A stretch of DNA of 64,000 bases from NCBI RefSeq assembly GCF_000152985.1, contig NZ_CH672395.1:1278567-1342566 (forward strand), written 5' to 3'. The DNA comes from Leeuwenhoekiella blandensis MED217. Its GTDB lineage: Bacteria; Bacteroidota; Bacteroidia; Flavobacteriales; Flavobacteriaceae. A program made the translations under genes and the position numbers. The notes beneath the pieces are model-generated. The model was not told where the DNA came from. It was given only the letters and a program-made list of their open reading frames with translations, and did no database searches. Shown in pieces: positions 51,209 to 59,336 of the stretch (positions are counted from its first letter, which is position 1; every line of letters starts with the position of its first letter).

Positions 51209-51997
51209 ATGAAACGATTTTCAGCAGACAAACACTATACAGGGTTCAAACACGGCTGCCCTAGGGCCTTCAAAGCCATTTATACCCAATACCATCGGCA
51301 GATCTATTGGATGGGGCGGAGTTTGATCAAAGATGTCTTTGTGGTAGAAAGCTTGGTACAGGACACTTTTCTCACGCTATGGGAAAAACGCGAAAGCATC
51401 GAGTCTCCACAACATCTGGTCAATTTTCTCTATACCGTCATTTCCAACGAGTGCAAATGGTATTATGCGCGGCCCAAAAATCAGTTTAACCGGGAGTGTT
51501 ATGCTTTAGAAAAGATAGACAACTACCAAACCTTTATGCTAGGCTATGACCCCACAGCGGTAGACGTACATCTAGAAGACCAACAACAGCAGCAAAAGGA
51601 GTATGAGCAGGTGATTAAGGTGTTACCCCTCTTGGGTGCCCAACGCCAACGCCTTATCGAACTTTGCTTGCAACACGGTTTTAAATATAAAACCATTTCC
51701 GAGCAGTTGGGCATCAGCATCAAAGAAACCAGTAATACACTCCAGCACACCATCGAAGAGATCAAAAACATCCTGCACCAAGGCTATGTACTCCAACCTC
51801 AGGAAGCTAGACAAAAAGAAGATGAAGTAGGGCAGATGACCGCTCAGGAAGCTCGGGTACTTGCTCTTCGTTGTGAGCAGCACTTCTCGTTTGCCCAGAT
51901 CGCTAACGAACTCCAACTTTCTCAAAAGGAAGTACACCGCGCCTTTACCAAGGCCTATAAGCTCTTACAGCAGCACGAACACTTACAATCTGCTTGA
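51209..51997 (+). CDS. ECF sigma factor with extra C-terminal HTH, paired with dead Cas12f
   Basis: 262 residues. Region 2 (about 17-87) has the VESLVQDTFLTLWEKRE and NFLYTVISNECKWYYAR segments of ECF sigma factors. Region 4 (about 131-187) has LPLLGAQRQRLIELCL and YKTISEQLGISIKETSNTL. After it a second HTH-like segment (209-256) appears with FSFAQIANELQLSQKEVHRA, which usual ECF factors of about 180-200 residues lack. Its stop overlaps the ATG of the Cas12f-like gene (TGATG at 51995), so the two proteins are made together. It would recruit RNA polymerase. No anti-sigma factor gene is adjacent. Confidence 0.85.
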   Translation: MKRFSADKHYTGFKHGCPRAFKAIYTQYHRQIYWMGRSLIKDVFVVESLVQDTFLTLWEKRESIESPQHLVNFLYTVISNECKWYYARPKNQFNRECYALEKIDNYQTFMLGYDPTAVDVHLEDQQQQQKEYEQVIKVLPLLGAQRQRLIELCLQHGFKYKTISEQLGISIKETSNTLQHTIEEIKNILHQGYVLQPQEARQKEDEVGQMTAQEARVLALRCEQHFSFAQIANELQLSQKEVHRAFTKAYKLLQQHEHLQSA

Positions 51998-53097
51998 TGA
52001 TGAACAACAAGACCTTAAGCCTTACCCGTAAGATCCAACTCAAGGTAGATCTGCCTACCTATGAAGAGCGTAAAGAAGCGATTGGTAAACTCTACCAATG
52101 GCAAAACCGCTGCTTTAAAGCGGCCAACATTATCGTGACCCATTTATACTGCCAGGAAATGATCAAGGAGTTCTTTTACCTGACCGAGGACATCCAATAC
52201 AAACTAGCCGATCAAAAAAAAGAGGAAGACGGTATTTTAAACCGCTCGCGCATCAACACGACCTACCGGGTGATCGCAGACCGTTTTAAGGGAGAGATCC
52301 CGATGGAGATCTTATCCAACCTCAATCGCAACCTCGAAAGCAGCTTCAATAAAAACAAACCCAAATATTGGAAAGGCGAGCGCTCCCTTAAAAACTTTAG
52401 GCGGGATATTGGTTTTCCGTTTCCTGCGCGCTGTATGTGGGGCTTCAAGCACGATCCCGAGCGTAATGCCTTTTGCTTTCGCTTATTTCAGATTCCCTTT
52501 TGCACCTATCTGGGCAGGGACTTTTCCGATAAGCGGGACCTTTTGCATCGGGCGGTAAAAGGGGAGGTGCGCCTACGCACCTCAGAGATCAAACTGACAG
52601 ATACAAAGATCTTTTGGTTGGCCGTGTTTGATATCGAGCAAGAGCAGCACGCCTTAAAACCGGAGGTCATTGCAGAAGCTTCCTTATCGCTGGAGCACCC
52701 CATCAGCGTCAAGGTAGGCAGCAAAAGGTTAAACATCGGGACCAAAGAAGAATTTTTGTATCGTCGCCTAGCCATCCAAGCCGCGCGGAAGCGTGCCCTG
52801 GCGGGAACCGTCAATTCTCGCGGTGGTCACGGCCGCACCCGCAAGCTTAAAGCGGTGGAAAAATATAAGAACAAAGAAACCAAGTATGTCAATCAGCGCT
52901 TACACGTCTACAGCAGAAGACTCATAGACTTTTGTGTCAAACATCAAGCCGGCACCTTGATCTTAATAAATCAGGAAGCCAAGATCGAAGCCGCCAAAGA
53001 AAACCAATTCGTCCTTAGAAACTGGAACTATTACGAACTCATTAAAAAAATAGAATACAAAGCCAAAAAAGCAGGAATTGAATTGGTCATAGATTAA
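51997..53097 (+). CDS. Nuclease-dead Cas12f/TnpB-like protein
   Basis: 366 residues from the ATG at 51997 (the frame opens at a TTG at 51994). The C-terminal half is recognisable as TnpB/Cas12f RuvC: the helical RRLAIQAARKRALAGT and KYVNQRLHVYSRRLIDFCV, then RNWNYYELIKKIEYKAKKAG. The RuvC I position reads ISVKVGS where active proteins have a GIDxG core, RuvC II reads LILINQEA where they have a vxEdL core, and the protein ends at GIELVID, before the zinc finger and the last Asp. It therefore keeps the RNA/DNA-binding architecture but cannot cut. It most likely binds a guide RNA and delivers the coupled sigma factor to DNA. Confidence 0.82.
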   Translation: MMNNKTLSLTRKIQLKVDLPTYEERKEAIGKLYQWQNRCFKAANIIVTHLYCQEMIKEFFYLTEDIQYKLADQKKEEDGILNRSRINTTYRVIADRFKGEIPMEILSNLNRNLESSFNKNKPKYWKGERSLKNFRRDIGFPFPARCMWGFKHDPERNAFCFRLFQIPFCTYLGRDFSDKRDLLHRAVKGEVRLRTSEIKLTDTKIFWLAVFDIEQEQHALKPEVIAEASLSLEHPISVKVGSKRLNIGTKEEFLYRRLAIQAARKRALAGTVNSRGGHGRTRKLKAVEKYKNKETKYVNQRLHVYSRRLIDFCVKHQAGTLILINQEAKIEAAKENQFVLRNWNYYELIKKIEYKAKKAGIELVID

Positions 53098-53560
53098 AAT
53101 ACGTGTTCATAATTCTTATTCAAAAAGCGGCCTATTTTTTAGATCTGTAGTAAAACAAGTAAATACCGCAGCGGTTTGCTATCCGCAGGCAAAGGGATTT
53201 GCGTAGTTTTCAAGGATGTAAAAATAAGCCTTGTCCCGAAGCTTCGGGATTGTTTCTTTTGCATCAAGGCAAAAGAAAAGGAACACAAATGCTATTCTAT
53301 AAAGTTTATAGAGTGTTCCAAATACGGCTGTAGTTAACAACAATGCGTATTAATAGTAAATACAAAAGGAGAGCTAGGATAAGCTCATTAAAATAGAGTT
53401 TTATGTTTATGCAAGCATAGGAATAAGTTAGATTAGGTTAATTAATAGTTTACATCAAGCACCTTTCTCTGGCGGGAGAAGGGCGGGGGGATGAGGCGAG
53501 AAATGCGCAATTGCATAAAAAATATTGAATTCAAAACCTTGAATTTTGAACAATAATAGC
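53098..53560. other. Spacer with several hairpins after dCas12f
   Basis: Gene-free. It contains CCCGAAGCTTCGGG (53235-53248), TTTCTTTTG/CAAAAGAAA (53253-53278, 9-bp stem), a two-part stem GGAACAC+CTATAAA / TTTATAG+GTGTTCC (53280-53319) and ATACG/CGTAT (53323-53350). Some resemble dispersed Bacteroidota repeats. Because guide RNAs of TnpB/Cas12f-type proteins are usually encoded just downstream, a guide could lie here; no match to the susC promoter region was found by eye. Confidence 0.5.
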
Positions 53561-53634
53561 GGGTACTTGTATACCCATAACGTGAGGTTCAAAGACACTC
53601 ACGAAATGCCGCGGGGGCATATACAACGCGTGGG
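53561..53634 (+). repeat. Three-hairpin structured repeat, copy A
   Basis: GGGTA-CTTGTA-TACCC, then GTGAG...CTCAC, then ATGCC-GCGG-GGGCAT, ending ATACAACG. One of five copies whose hairpin sequences differ but stay paired (see copies B-E), which indicates a selected RNA or DNA structure. Confidence 0.65.
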
Positions 53635-53709
53635 CTTACTTTTAAAATGAGAAAGCATAAACCAAACAATCTTGAATTTATACAATCTTAAATATTGAAT
53701 AGAATCGGA

Positions 53710-53778
53710 GGGTGCTTGTCCACCCGTAAGGTGAGGTCACTGGCACTCACTAAATGCAAAAGCATATACAACGGCGTG
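53710..53778 (+). repeat. Three-hairpin structured repeat, copy B
   Basis: GGGTG-CTTGTC-CACCC, GTGAG...CTCAC, ATGC-AAAA-GCAT, then ATACAACGGCGTG. Its downstream sequence, GTTCATCTACACTTA, is the same as after copy D. Confidence 0.65.
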
Positions 53779-53870
53779 TTCATCTACACTTAGAAAACAA
53801 GAGTTTTTTAGTTAGTCACATAAAAGAAACAATATTGAATCTTCAATCTTGAATTTGGATTAGAATATGA

Positions 53871-53950
53871 GGGTACTTGTATACTCGTAAGGTGAGGCTT
53901 GGGCACTCACTAAATAGTATACAGCTATATACAATGGCGTGAGTTTTTTT
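53871..53950 (+). repeat. Three-hairpin structured repeat, copy C
   Basis: GGGTA-CTTGTA-TACTC, GTGAG...CTCAC, TAGTATACAGCTA, then ATACAATGGCGTGAG and a run of seven T. The ACTCAC and GTGAGT near the end could pair as a terminator. Confidence 0.62.
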
Positions 53951-54099
53951 AATTGAAAGAGAGTTTATATGCTTTTGAATAAAAAGACAGTGATAAGCCA
54001 AAAATTACATTTATTTAGCTTTTTGCTAAAAGCTACTGTCATTCTAAATCAATACTCCCCATTCACAAATCTTCATTATGGCGTCGGTAAACCACCTCA

Positions 54100-54984
54100 T
54101 TACGAATGCTTGCTGATATGTTCATACCTCTTTTGAAAAGCTAATGGACTCAACCCTGTATTTGATTTAAAATATCTAGAGAAATAAGCATAGTCAGAAA
54201 ATCCAAGACATTCTGCAATTTCTGAAAGTGAACGTTCAGAATGTACAATGAGTCTCCGGGCTTCCAGTATAACTCGATCTGCAATCAATTGAGTAGTGGT
54301 TTTATCAAGAGTTTCGTGGACTACACGATTTAGGTGTCTGGGTGTAATGTGTAATAAATCTGCATAAAACCGAGGTAATTTCTCCTTTTCAAAATAGGTG
54401 TTAATTGCCTGTTCAAGCTGCTCCAGAATTTTAAAATAACCCGATTTGGAATACTTTGTTAAATCAATAGTTGATGTAAACATTCGGGTGAGCTGTATGT
54501 AAATAGCGTTGATCCCGTTTAGAAGTTTTAATTCTCTTAAAATCCGAGTATTTACATATTCATCCAAAACATTTTCAAAGAGTGCTTGCACTTCGTTTTT
54601 GAAGTCGATATGTATTTGAGACACATTATGGTATGGATAGTAAAACGGAAAAATCTCAAGTTGATGTACTAAAGAATACATCTCATAAAAGGCTTTACTG
54701 TGAAAAAATATATAACCCTGAGGTTTTTCATCAAACTTCCAGAAATGAGTTTGGCCAGGTTTTATAAAAAAGACACTTCCCGGGTTTATGTCATATGTGT
54801 TAAAATCAATTTCATGAATACCATTACCTCTGGTAAAAAAAACACATAAGTAGAAGTCATGACTGTGAGGCTTGCTAATCAAGTTTTTGTTTTTCAGCAA
54901 ATGATCGGAAAACCGATTTACATAAACTTCATCTGCAAGTTCTGCAGGCTTAAACTGGTCTATATTGAGAACAGGGGTTTTCAT
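54100..54984 (-). CDS. AraC-family transcriptional regulator
   Basis: 294 residues. It has an N-terminal cupin-type sensor domain (GNGIHEIDFNTYDINPGSVF, FIKPGQTHFW) and a C-terminal double HTH with FYADLLHITPRHLNRVVHET and LSEIAECLGFSDYAYFSRYF. Typical of regulators that sense a small ligand. It lies between two pairs of structured repeats and divergent from the DUF983 gene (55077), which is a likely target. Confidence 0.85.
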   Translation of the reverse strand: MKTPVLNIDQFKPAELADEVYVNRFSDHLLKNKNLISKPHSHDFYLCVFFTRGNGIHEIDFNTYDINPGSVFFIKPGQTHFWKFDEKPQGYIFFHSKAFYEMYSLVHQLEIFPFYYPYHNVSQIHIDFKNEVQALFENVLDEYVNTRILRELKLLNGINAIYIQLTRMFTSTIDLTKYSKSGYFKILEQLEQAINTYFEKEKLPRFYADLLHITPRHLNRVVHETLDKTTTQLIADRVILEARRLIVHSERSLSEIAECLGFSDYAYFSRYFKSNTGLSPLAFQKRYEHISKHS

Positions 54985-55076
54985 AGAAATGTCTTAAAAG
55001 TACAAAAATGTACGTAAATGGTTAATGTGGGTATTAAACAAGCTGCCCTAATTTTGCTAAGTAAATCTCAGTTACC

Positions 55077-55421
55077 ATGAACACTATTATAAATATTCTT
55101 AAAGGAACCTGTCCCAATTGTGAAGAAGGCTCTATTTTTAAAACAAAGGGTAATATTTTTTTATTACGTATGCCTAAAATGAATGAGCGTTGCAAAACCT
55201 GTAATCATAAATTTGAAAAGGAAACCGGCTTCTTCTTTGGCGCCATGTTTGTTAGCTATGCTATTGCCGTTGCCGAAATGATAGCCAGCCTCGTACTTTT
55301 TTGGATGGTTATGGATCTTTCGCCTCTACTGGTTTTTCTTATCATTGCTGCGATAGCCTTTGTGACCAGTACGTTTAATTTCAGGCTCTCTAGGACCATT
55401 TGGATTTACTTGTTTAATTAG
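55077..55421 (+). CDS. DUF983 zinc-ribbon membrane protein (second copy)
   Basis: 114 residues with CPNCEEGSIF and RCKTCNHKFEKETGFFFGAM as the zinc-ribbon and two transmembrane helices. A paralogue of the gene at 6833. It is divergent from AraC with a 92-nt spacer, so probably under AraC control. Confidence 0.8.
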   Translation: MNTIINILKGTCPNCEEGSIFKTKGNIFLLRMPKMNERCKTCNHKFEKETGFFFGAMFVSYAIAVAEMIASLVLFWMVMDLSPLLVFLIIAAIAFVTSTFNFRLSRTIWIYLFN

Positions 55422-55611
55422 TACTTAATACCTAAAAGTATGACCACTAAACTGTAAGAGTGTTTTCCACTTAGATTTTCTAATGTATGATCAAAGTGCC
55501 AGATAATTGGACGCTCACTTCCGTGAAGTCTACTCTGATGGATTCTCATAACTAGTTCAGGGTTAATACCAAGAATCATAATTCCTCAACTCAAGACTTT
55601 GAACAAAATAA

Positions 55612-55682
55612 GAGGTGCTTGTGCACCCGTAAGGTGAGGTCACGGGCACTCACCAAATGCAACAAGCATATACAACGGCGTG
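55612..55682 (+). repeat. Three-hairpin structured repeat, copy D
   Basis: GGTGC-TTGT-GCACC, GTGAG...CTCAC, ATGC-AACAA-GCAT, ATACAACGGCGTG. Followed by GTTCATCTACACTTA as in copy B. Confidence 0.65.
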
Positions 55683-55773
55683 TTCATCTACACTTAAAGG
55701 AAAAGAGCGTTTTAGCGAAGCACATAAAAGAAACAATATTGAATCTTCAATGTTGAATTTTAAATATAAAGGA

Positions 55774-55846
55774 GGGTACTTGTATACCCATAGGGTGAGG
55801 CTTTGGTACTCACTAAATAGCATACTGCTATATACAACGGCGTGAG
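55774..55846 (+). repeat. Three-hairpin structured repeat, copy E
   Basis: GGGTA-CTTGTA-TACCC, GTGAG...CTCAC, TAGCA-TAC-TGCTA, ATACAACGGCGTGAG. The third hairpin differs from copies A, B and D in sequence but stays paired, good evidence for selection on structure. Confidence 0.65.
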
Positions 55847-55876
55847 TTAGTTATTTTAAAATACATTTATTTCAGG

Positions 55877-56716
55877 TTACCATTGAAAATTGGCAAATAC
55901 CGGTAAATGATCTGACGCATAGTGTTCATCAATGACGCGATGATTGTTCAGTCTGAAAAAAGACTTTGGTTTAAATGCTATAAAATCAATAGCCTTTGAC
56001 GGATTTTCTACGGGGATTGTGGGTGGACAAGAGGAGCAGGTTCTTGTAAATACGCTGTCTAGTGAGGCAATTACTGGGCTGTTTGCTACAGCATTAAAAT
56101 CTCCAGCCACCAGCACAGGTTGGTTTAAATTGGTAGTGATATTCAATAGTTCTGCTATTTGTAAGATCCGGTTGGTATCTTCTTTTTGAGAGTCTAAATG
56201 GGTACTTGCAAACCAAATGGTTTGCGCATCCGGTAACTGGATCAATGACAGCGCCAAAACTCGAGGTTCTCCTTGAGTTTCAGGTTTTGAAGGAAGTTTA
56301 TAGACCTTAGATGCTATAATAGGGAATCGAGAAAGAATAGCAACACCGTAGGCTCCGTTTTGAAAATCTATTGACTTACCAAAGAATACCTGCATTCCCA
56401 GGGCATCTCCAATCTTTTGGGCTTGGTTTCCTGAGCCCGAGCGCTGCGTATCGGAATCGATTTCTTGTAAAGCAACGAGATCTGCATCACTATCTTTGAT
56501 GACTTGAATGATGGCTGAGAGATCTATACTGTCCTTATGCATCGGCGGATTCGCGTGATGAATGTTATAGCTTAAGACCTTCAATTGATTGGAGGAGTTT
56601 TCAAAAGTAGCCGTGGAGCCCTCTTGAGAAAGCATTGGATAAGAGGATAAAAAAAGGGTTATCTTGAAGATAATCCCTTTAGTCATTTTTGTATGCATAG
56701 TGTTGTACGGGTTCAT
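55877..56716 (-). CDS. Secreted endonuclease/exonuclease/phosphatase-family enzyme 1
   Basis: Up to 279 residues; ATGs at 56698 and 56686 are also possible and better place the signal peptide (IIFKITLFLSSYPMLSQ). The EEP fold shows LSYNIHHA, LVALQEID, FASTHLDSQ, VLVAGDFNAV and YASDHLPV, giving the Asp, Glu, His and Asn of the metal-dependent active site. It may act on DNA, phospholipids or sugar phosphates outside the cell. It is encoded in one operon with its paralogue and SusCD. Confidence 0.82.
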   Translation of the reverse strand: MNPYNTMHTKMTKGIIFKITLFLSSYPMLSQEGSTATFENSSNQLKVLSYNIHHANPPMHKDSIDLSAIIQVIKDSDADLVALQEIDSDTQRSGSGNQAQKIGDALGMQVFFGKSIDFQNGAYGVAILSRFPIIASKVYKLPSKPETQGEPRVLALSLIQLPDAQTIWFASTHLDSQKEDTNRILQIAELLNITTNLNQPVLVAGDFNAVANSPVIASLDSVFTRTCSSCPPTIPVENPSKAIDFIAFKPKSFFRLNNHRVIDEHYASDHLPVFANFQW

Positions 56717-56728
56717 TAGGTAAAGCTA

Positions 56729-57586
56729 CTAGTTCTCTAAAAGTTCAACTTTAGCAATCACAGGAAAGTGATCAGAGATATAGCGCTCTCCGCGTTGTCC
56801 ATCTAAAATTTGTAAAGTTAAGGGTTGCACCCCTCCCGAGTAGAATATGTAATCTATTCTACTATCTGAGGTTCTTCCTGTCGCATCCCATCCATTAGCA
56901 CTGTATTCGGGACCATAGATCTGATCTGCATCTAGATTAAGATACGGATCTTTCAATCCGGAGCTTAAAAGGGTAGCGATAGCCTCAGTTTTAGGCGAAC
57001 TATTAAAATCACCTGTAAGTAACACTGGGGAGGTTCCGGTAATTTCCTTAATTTTTTGAGTAAGTAAAGCTGCACTTGCTATTCGAGCTTGTTTTCCTCG
57101 GTGATCAAAATGCGTATTGAAGTGAAAGAAGCTTACTCCAGAGTGTTTATCTTTAAATAAAGCCCAAGTTACAATACGGGGTAAAGCCGCGTCCCAACCC
57201 TTGGAAGCAACAACATCTGGTGTTTCTGAAAGCCAAAAGGTATTGCTATCTAAAACTTCAAAGCGCTCTTTTTTATAGAAAATCGCAGAGTACTCTCCTT
57301 GAGTTGCACCTTCGCGACCTATACCTACGTGCGCGTAATTAGGTAGGAGTACTTCCATATCCAAAAGTTGGGTATGGGTGACTTCTTGGGTACCAATAAG
57401 GTCTGCTTGATGAAACCGAATACTGTGGGTAAGCCAGTCTTTTCGCTGCTCCCAAATATTGATTCCATCGTCAGGACTATTATAGCGTATATTGAACGAA
57501 CTTATTACAAGTTCCCTCTTGCTTTTCTGAGCATTTGCACTGCTGAATAGGAGCAGTGCAAATGCAATAGATACTAGTGTTCTCAT
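56729..57586 (-). CDS. Secreted endonuclease/exonuclease/phosphatase-family enzyme 2
   Basis: 285 residues from the ATG at 57586, which overlaps the susD stop (TAATG). Signal peptide MRTLVSIAFALLLFSSANAQ. EEP motifs ISSFNIRY, LIGTQEV, FNTHFDHRG, LLTGDFNS and YISDHFPV are complete. It resembles extracellular phosphodiesterases. With its paralogue it is the only enzyme visible in this SusCD locus, suggesting a phosphodiester-containing substrate. Confidence 0.85.
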   Translation of the reverse strand: MRTLVSIAFALLLFSSANAQKSKRELVISSFNIRYNSPDDGINIWEQRKDWLTHSIRFHQADLIGTQEVTHTQLLDMEVLLPNYAHVGIGREGATQGEYSAIFYKKERFEVLDSNTFWLSETPDVVASKGWDAALPRIVTWALFKDKHSGVSFFHFNTHFDHRGKQARIASAALLTQKIKEITGTSPVLLTGDFNSSPKTEAIATLLSSGLKDPYLNLDADQIYGPEYSANGWDATGRTSDSRIDYIFYSGGVQPLTLQILDGQRGERYISDHFPVIAKVELLEN

Positions 57587-59325
57587 TAGTTCCAACCAGG
57601 ATTTTGTTCCAGATTAGGATTGAGTTGTAATTCTATACGTGGTATAGGGTACAGGTAATCCTTATTTTCATCAAAACTTCTGTTGTTAAAATCCGGATGA
57701 GGATCAATCAATCCATTCATATCCAAGGTGAAATCTGAATCTAAGCGATAATATTGAATTCCGCTTATTGGATTCGCTGGTCGTTCTCCTTCATAAAGCA
57801 CGACATTAATAGCACCATCTCCGGTAAGGTCATATTCACCGGGTCCGGGGAAGTATAAACCTCGAATAGGTTGGGTAAGGGTTTGGCCGGCTTTCCAGCG
57901 CACCACATCATCCCATCTGAAGTTTTCCATATACAATTCAATGCGTCGCTCTCGTCTTATTTCTAAAATAACACCAGTATTTGCTCCGGTTACACCGGGA
58001 TACTGAGCTGCCATAAACGAATCTGGTGCTGCATTTGCTGTATCCAGATTCAAATCAGGCATACCAACGCGTTGTCTTAGTAAATTGATGGAGTTATTGA
58101 GATCTTCTTGAGATAGCGTTCCTAATTCAGCTTTAGCTTCTCCATAATTCAAGAGCACTTCTCCAAAACGATAGATCGGAAGATCAGTAATAGACTGCCC
58201 ATTGGTATCATAAACCGGCTCGGTCACATACTTTATGATTTGATAACCGGTAACTGTAGCTCCAAGATTAGGAGCCAACTCGATACTTTGTCCTTTTCGG
58301 GTATATCCCGGGGTGCGTATCGTCTGTGCTAAACGAGGATCTCGATTTTGAACTTCTTCAGTAAAGGACAGTTGATTATAGCCTGCTCTATCTGTAAAAC
58401 GCGTTCCATCAGCATTCAGATAGCTATTTACAAGATCTTTCGGCATACCTGGACGACCATACGAACTTGTCGTGGTGTAGTAATTTACATTATGACCAAT
58501 ATTGAGATCTTCCGAATACGCACGTGCTAAGATCACCTCAGTTTCATTGGCATCTTGTGAATTAAAAAGCTCTAGATAATCTTGTTCCGGATTTCCTGTG
58601 CTGTAAATCTGATAAGGAGAATCTTCAATCAATGCAGTTGATGCAGCTACAGAGGCTTCTAGGTATTTTTCATAACCGTCAATCCCTCTGTATTTCTCGT
58701 AAGTTCCTTCATAAAGTCCGATCCTTGATTTTAAGGCCAAAGCCGTGTACTTACTCACTTCAAATGTATTTTGCTCTTCATTAAGGTTTTCAATGGCCCA
58801 GTCTAGATCTTCAAGCATTTTATCAACAACATACTGTCTTGAATCTCTAGGTTTGGTAAGAGCTTCAGTATCGTCTGGAGCTATGGGAGCGTTATACCAT
58901 GGTAAAGCGCCAAAGCGTTGAAACTTATCAAAGTAAAACCGTGCTCTAAAAAAGCGAGCTACCCCTCCGTAATGGGCTTTAGCTGCTTCATCATCAGATT
59001 TTTCGTATTCCTGAAGAAAGAAATTGATGTCACGCAAATATTCCCAATTCCAACCGCCTCCGGTTGTAGGTACTAGCCGTGCGCCACGCATTTCTTCACT
59101 CAATTCGGTTTGTATAATATTGTCTGTACTCGCTTCTCCGTTGTAGATGGAAGTACTTGGCCACATCCGGTAAAACCCGTTGGTGTACAATTGAAGGTCA
59201 CTAGCGGTATTGAAAAAGGTTTCAGCAGTAATTTCAGATAGCGGTTGCTTGTCTAAAAAATCATCACTGCACGAACTGATGCTGGTTGCAACAAGCAAAC
59301 CGGCGAGTATATGTTTAACTTTCAT
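57586..59325 (-). CDS. susD: SusD/RagB-family outer membrane lipoprotein
   Basis: 579 residues with the lipoprotein signal ATSISSCSD, then LDKQPLSEITAETFF typical of the SusD N-terminus. TPR-like helical segments (EAKAELGTLSQEDLNNSINL) and the conserved LRQRVGMPDLN and RRERRIELYMENFRWDDVVRW follow, the SusD family landmarks. It is the surface partner of SusC and captures substrate. It lies 11 nt from susC. Confidence 0.92.
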   Translation of the reverse strand: MKVKHILAGLLVATSISSCSDDFLDKQPLSEITAETFFNTASDLQLYTNGFYRMWPSTSIYNGEASTDNIIQTELSEEMRGARLVPTTGGGWNWEYLRDINFFLQEYEKSDDEAAKAHYGGVARFFRARFYFDKFQRFGALPWYNAPIAPDDTEALTKPRDSRQYVVDKMLEDLDWAIENLNEEQNTFEVSKYTALALKSRIGLYEGTYEKYRGIDGYEKYLEASVAASTALIEDSPYQIYSTGNPEQDYLELFNSQDANETEVILARAYSEDLNIGHNVNYYTTTSSYGRPGMPKDLVNSYLNADGTRFTDRAGYNQLSFTEEVQNRDPRLAQTIRTPGYTRKGQSIELAPNLGATVTGYQIIKYVTEPVYDTNGQSITDLPIYRFGEVLLNYGEAKAELGTLSQEDLNNSINLLRQRVGMPDLNLDTANAAPDSFMAAQYPGVTGANTGVILEIRRERRIELYMENFRWDDVVRWKAGQTLTQPIRGLYFPGPGEYDLTGDGAINVVLYEGERPANPISGIQYYRLDSDFTLDMNGLIDPHPDFNNRSFDENKDYLYPIPRIELQLNPNLEQNPGWN

Positions 59326-59336
59326 AAGGATGTTTT

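Larger units (their letters stand above)
55422..55876. other. Spacer with structured repeat copies D and E
   Basis: No gene is visible. The stretch 55612-55846 is a near-duplicate of 53710-53950 (copies B-C), including a shared CACATAAAAGAAACAATATT segment, so the AraC-DUF983 genes are flanked by direct repeats. Confidence 0.6.

Noticed and set aside
53352-53361. 10-nt match AATAGTAAAT between the dCas12f downstream spacer and 62819-62828 upstream of susC, considered as guide and target.
   Set aside because: Too short and AT-rich to distinguish from chance, and the flanks do not extend the match.
53561-55846. The five structured repeats read as a CRISPR array.
   Set aside because: The spacing is irregular (about 150 nt, then a 1.7-kb gap), the repeats are 70-75 nt and diverged, and the B-C and D-E blocks are duplicates including their flanks. 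No cas1/cas2 is nearby.
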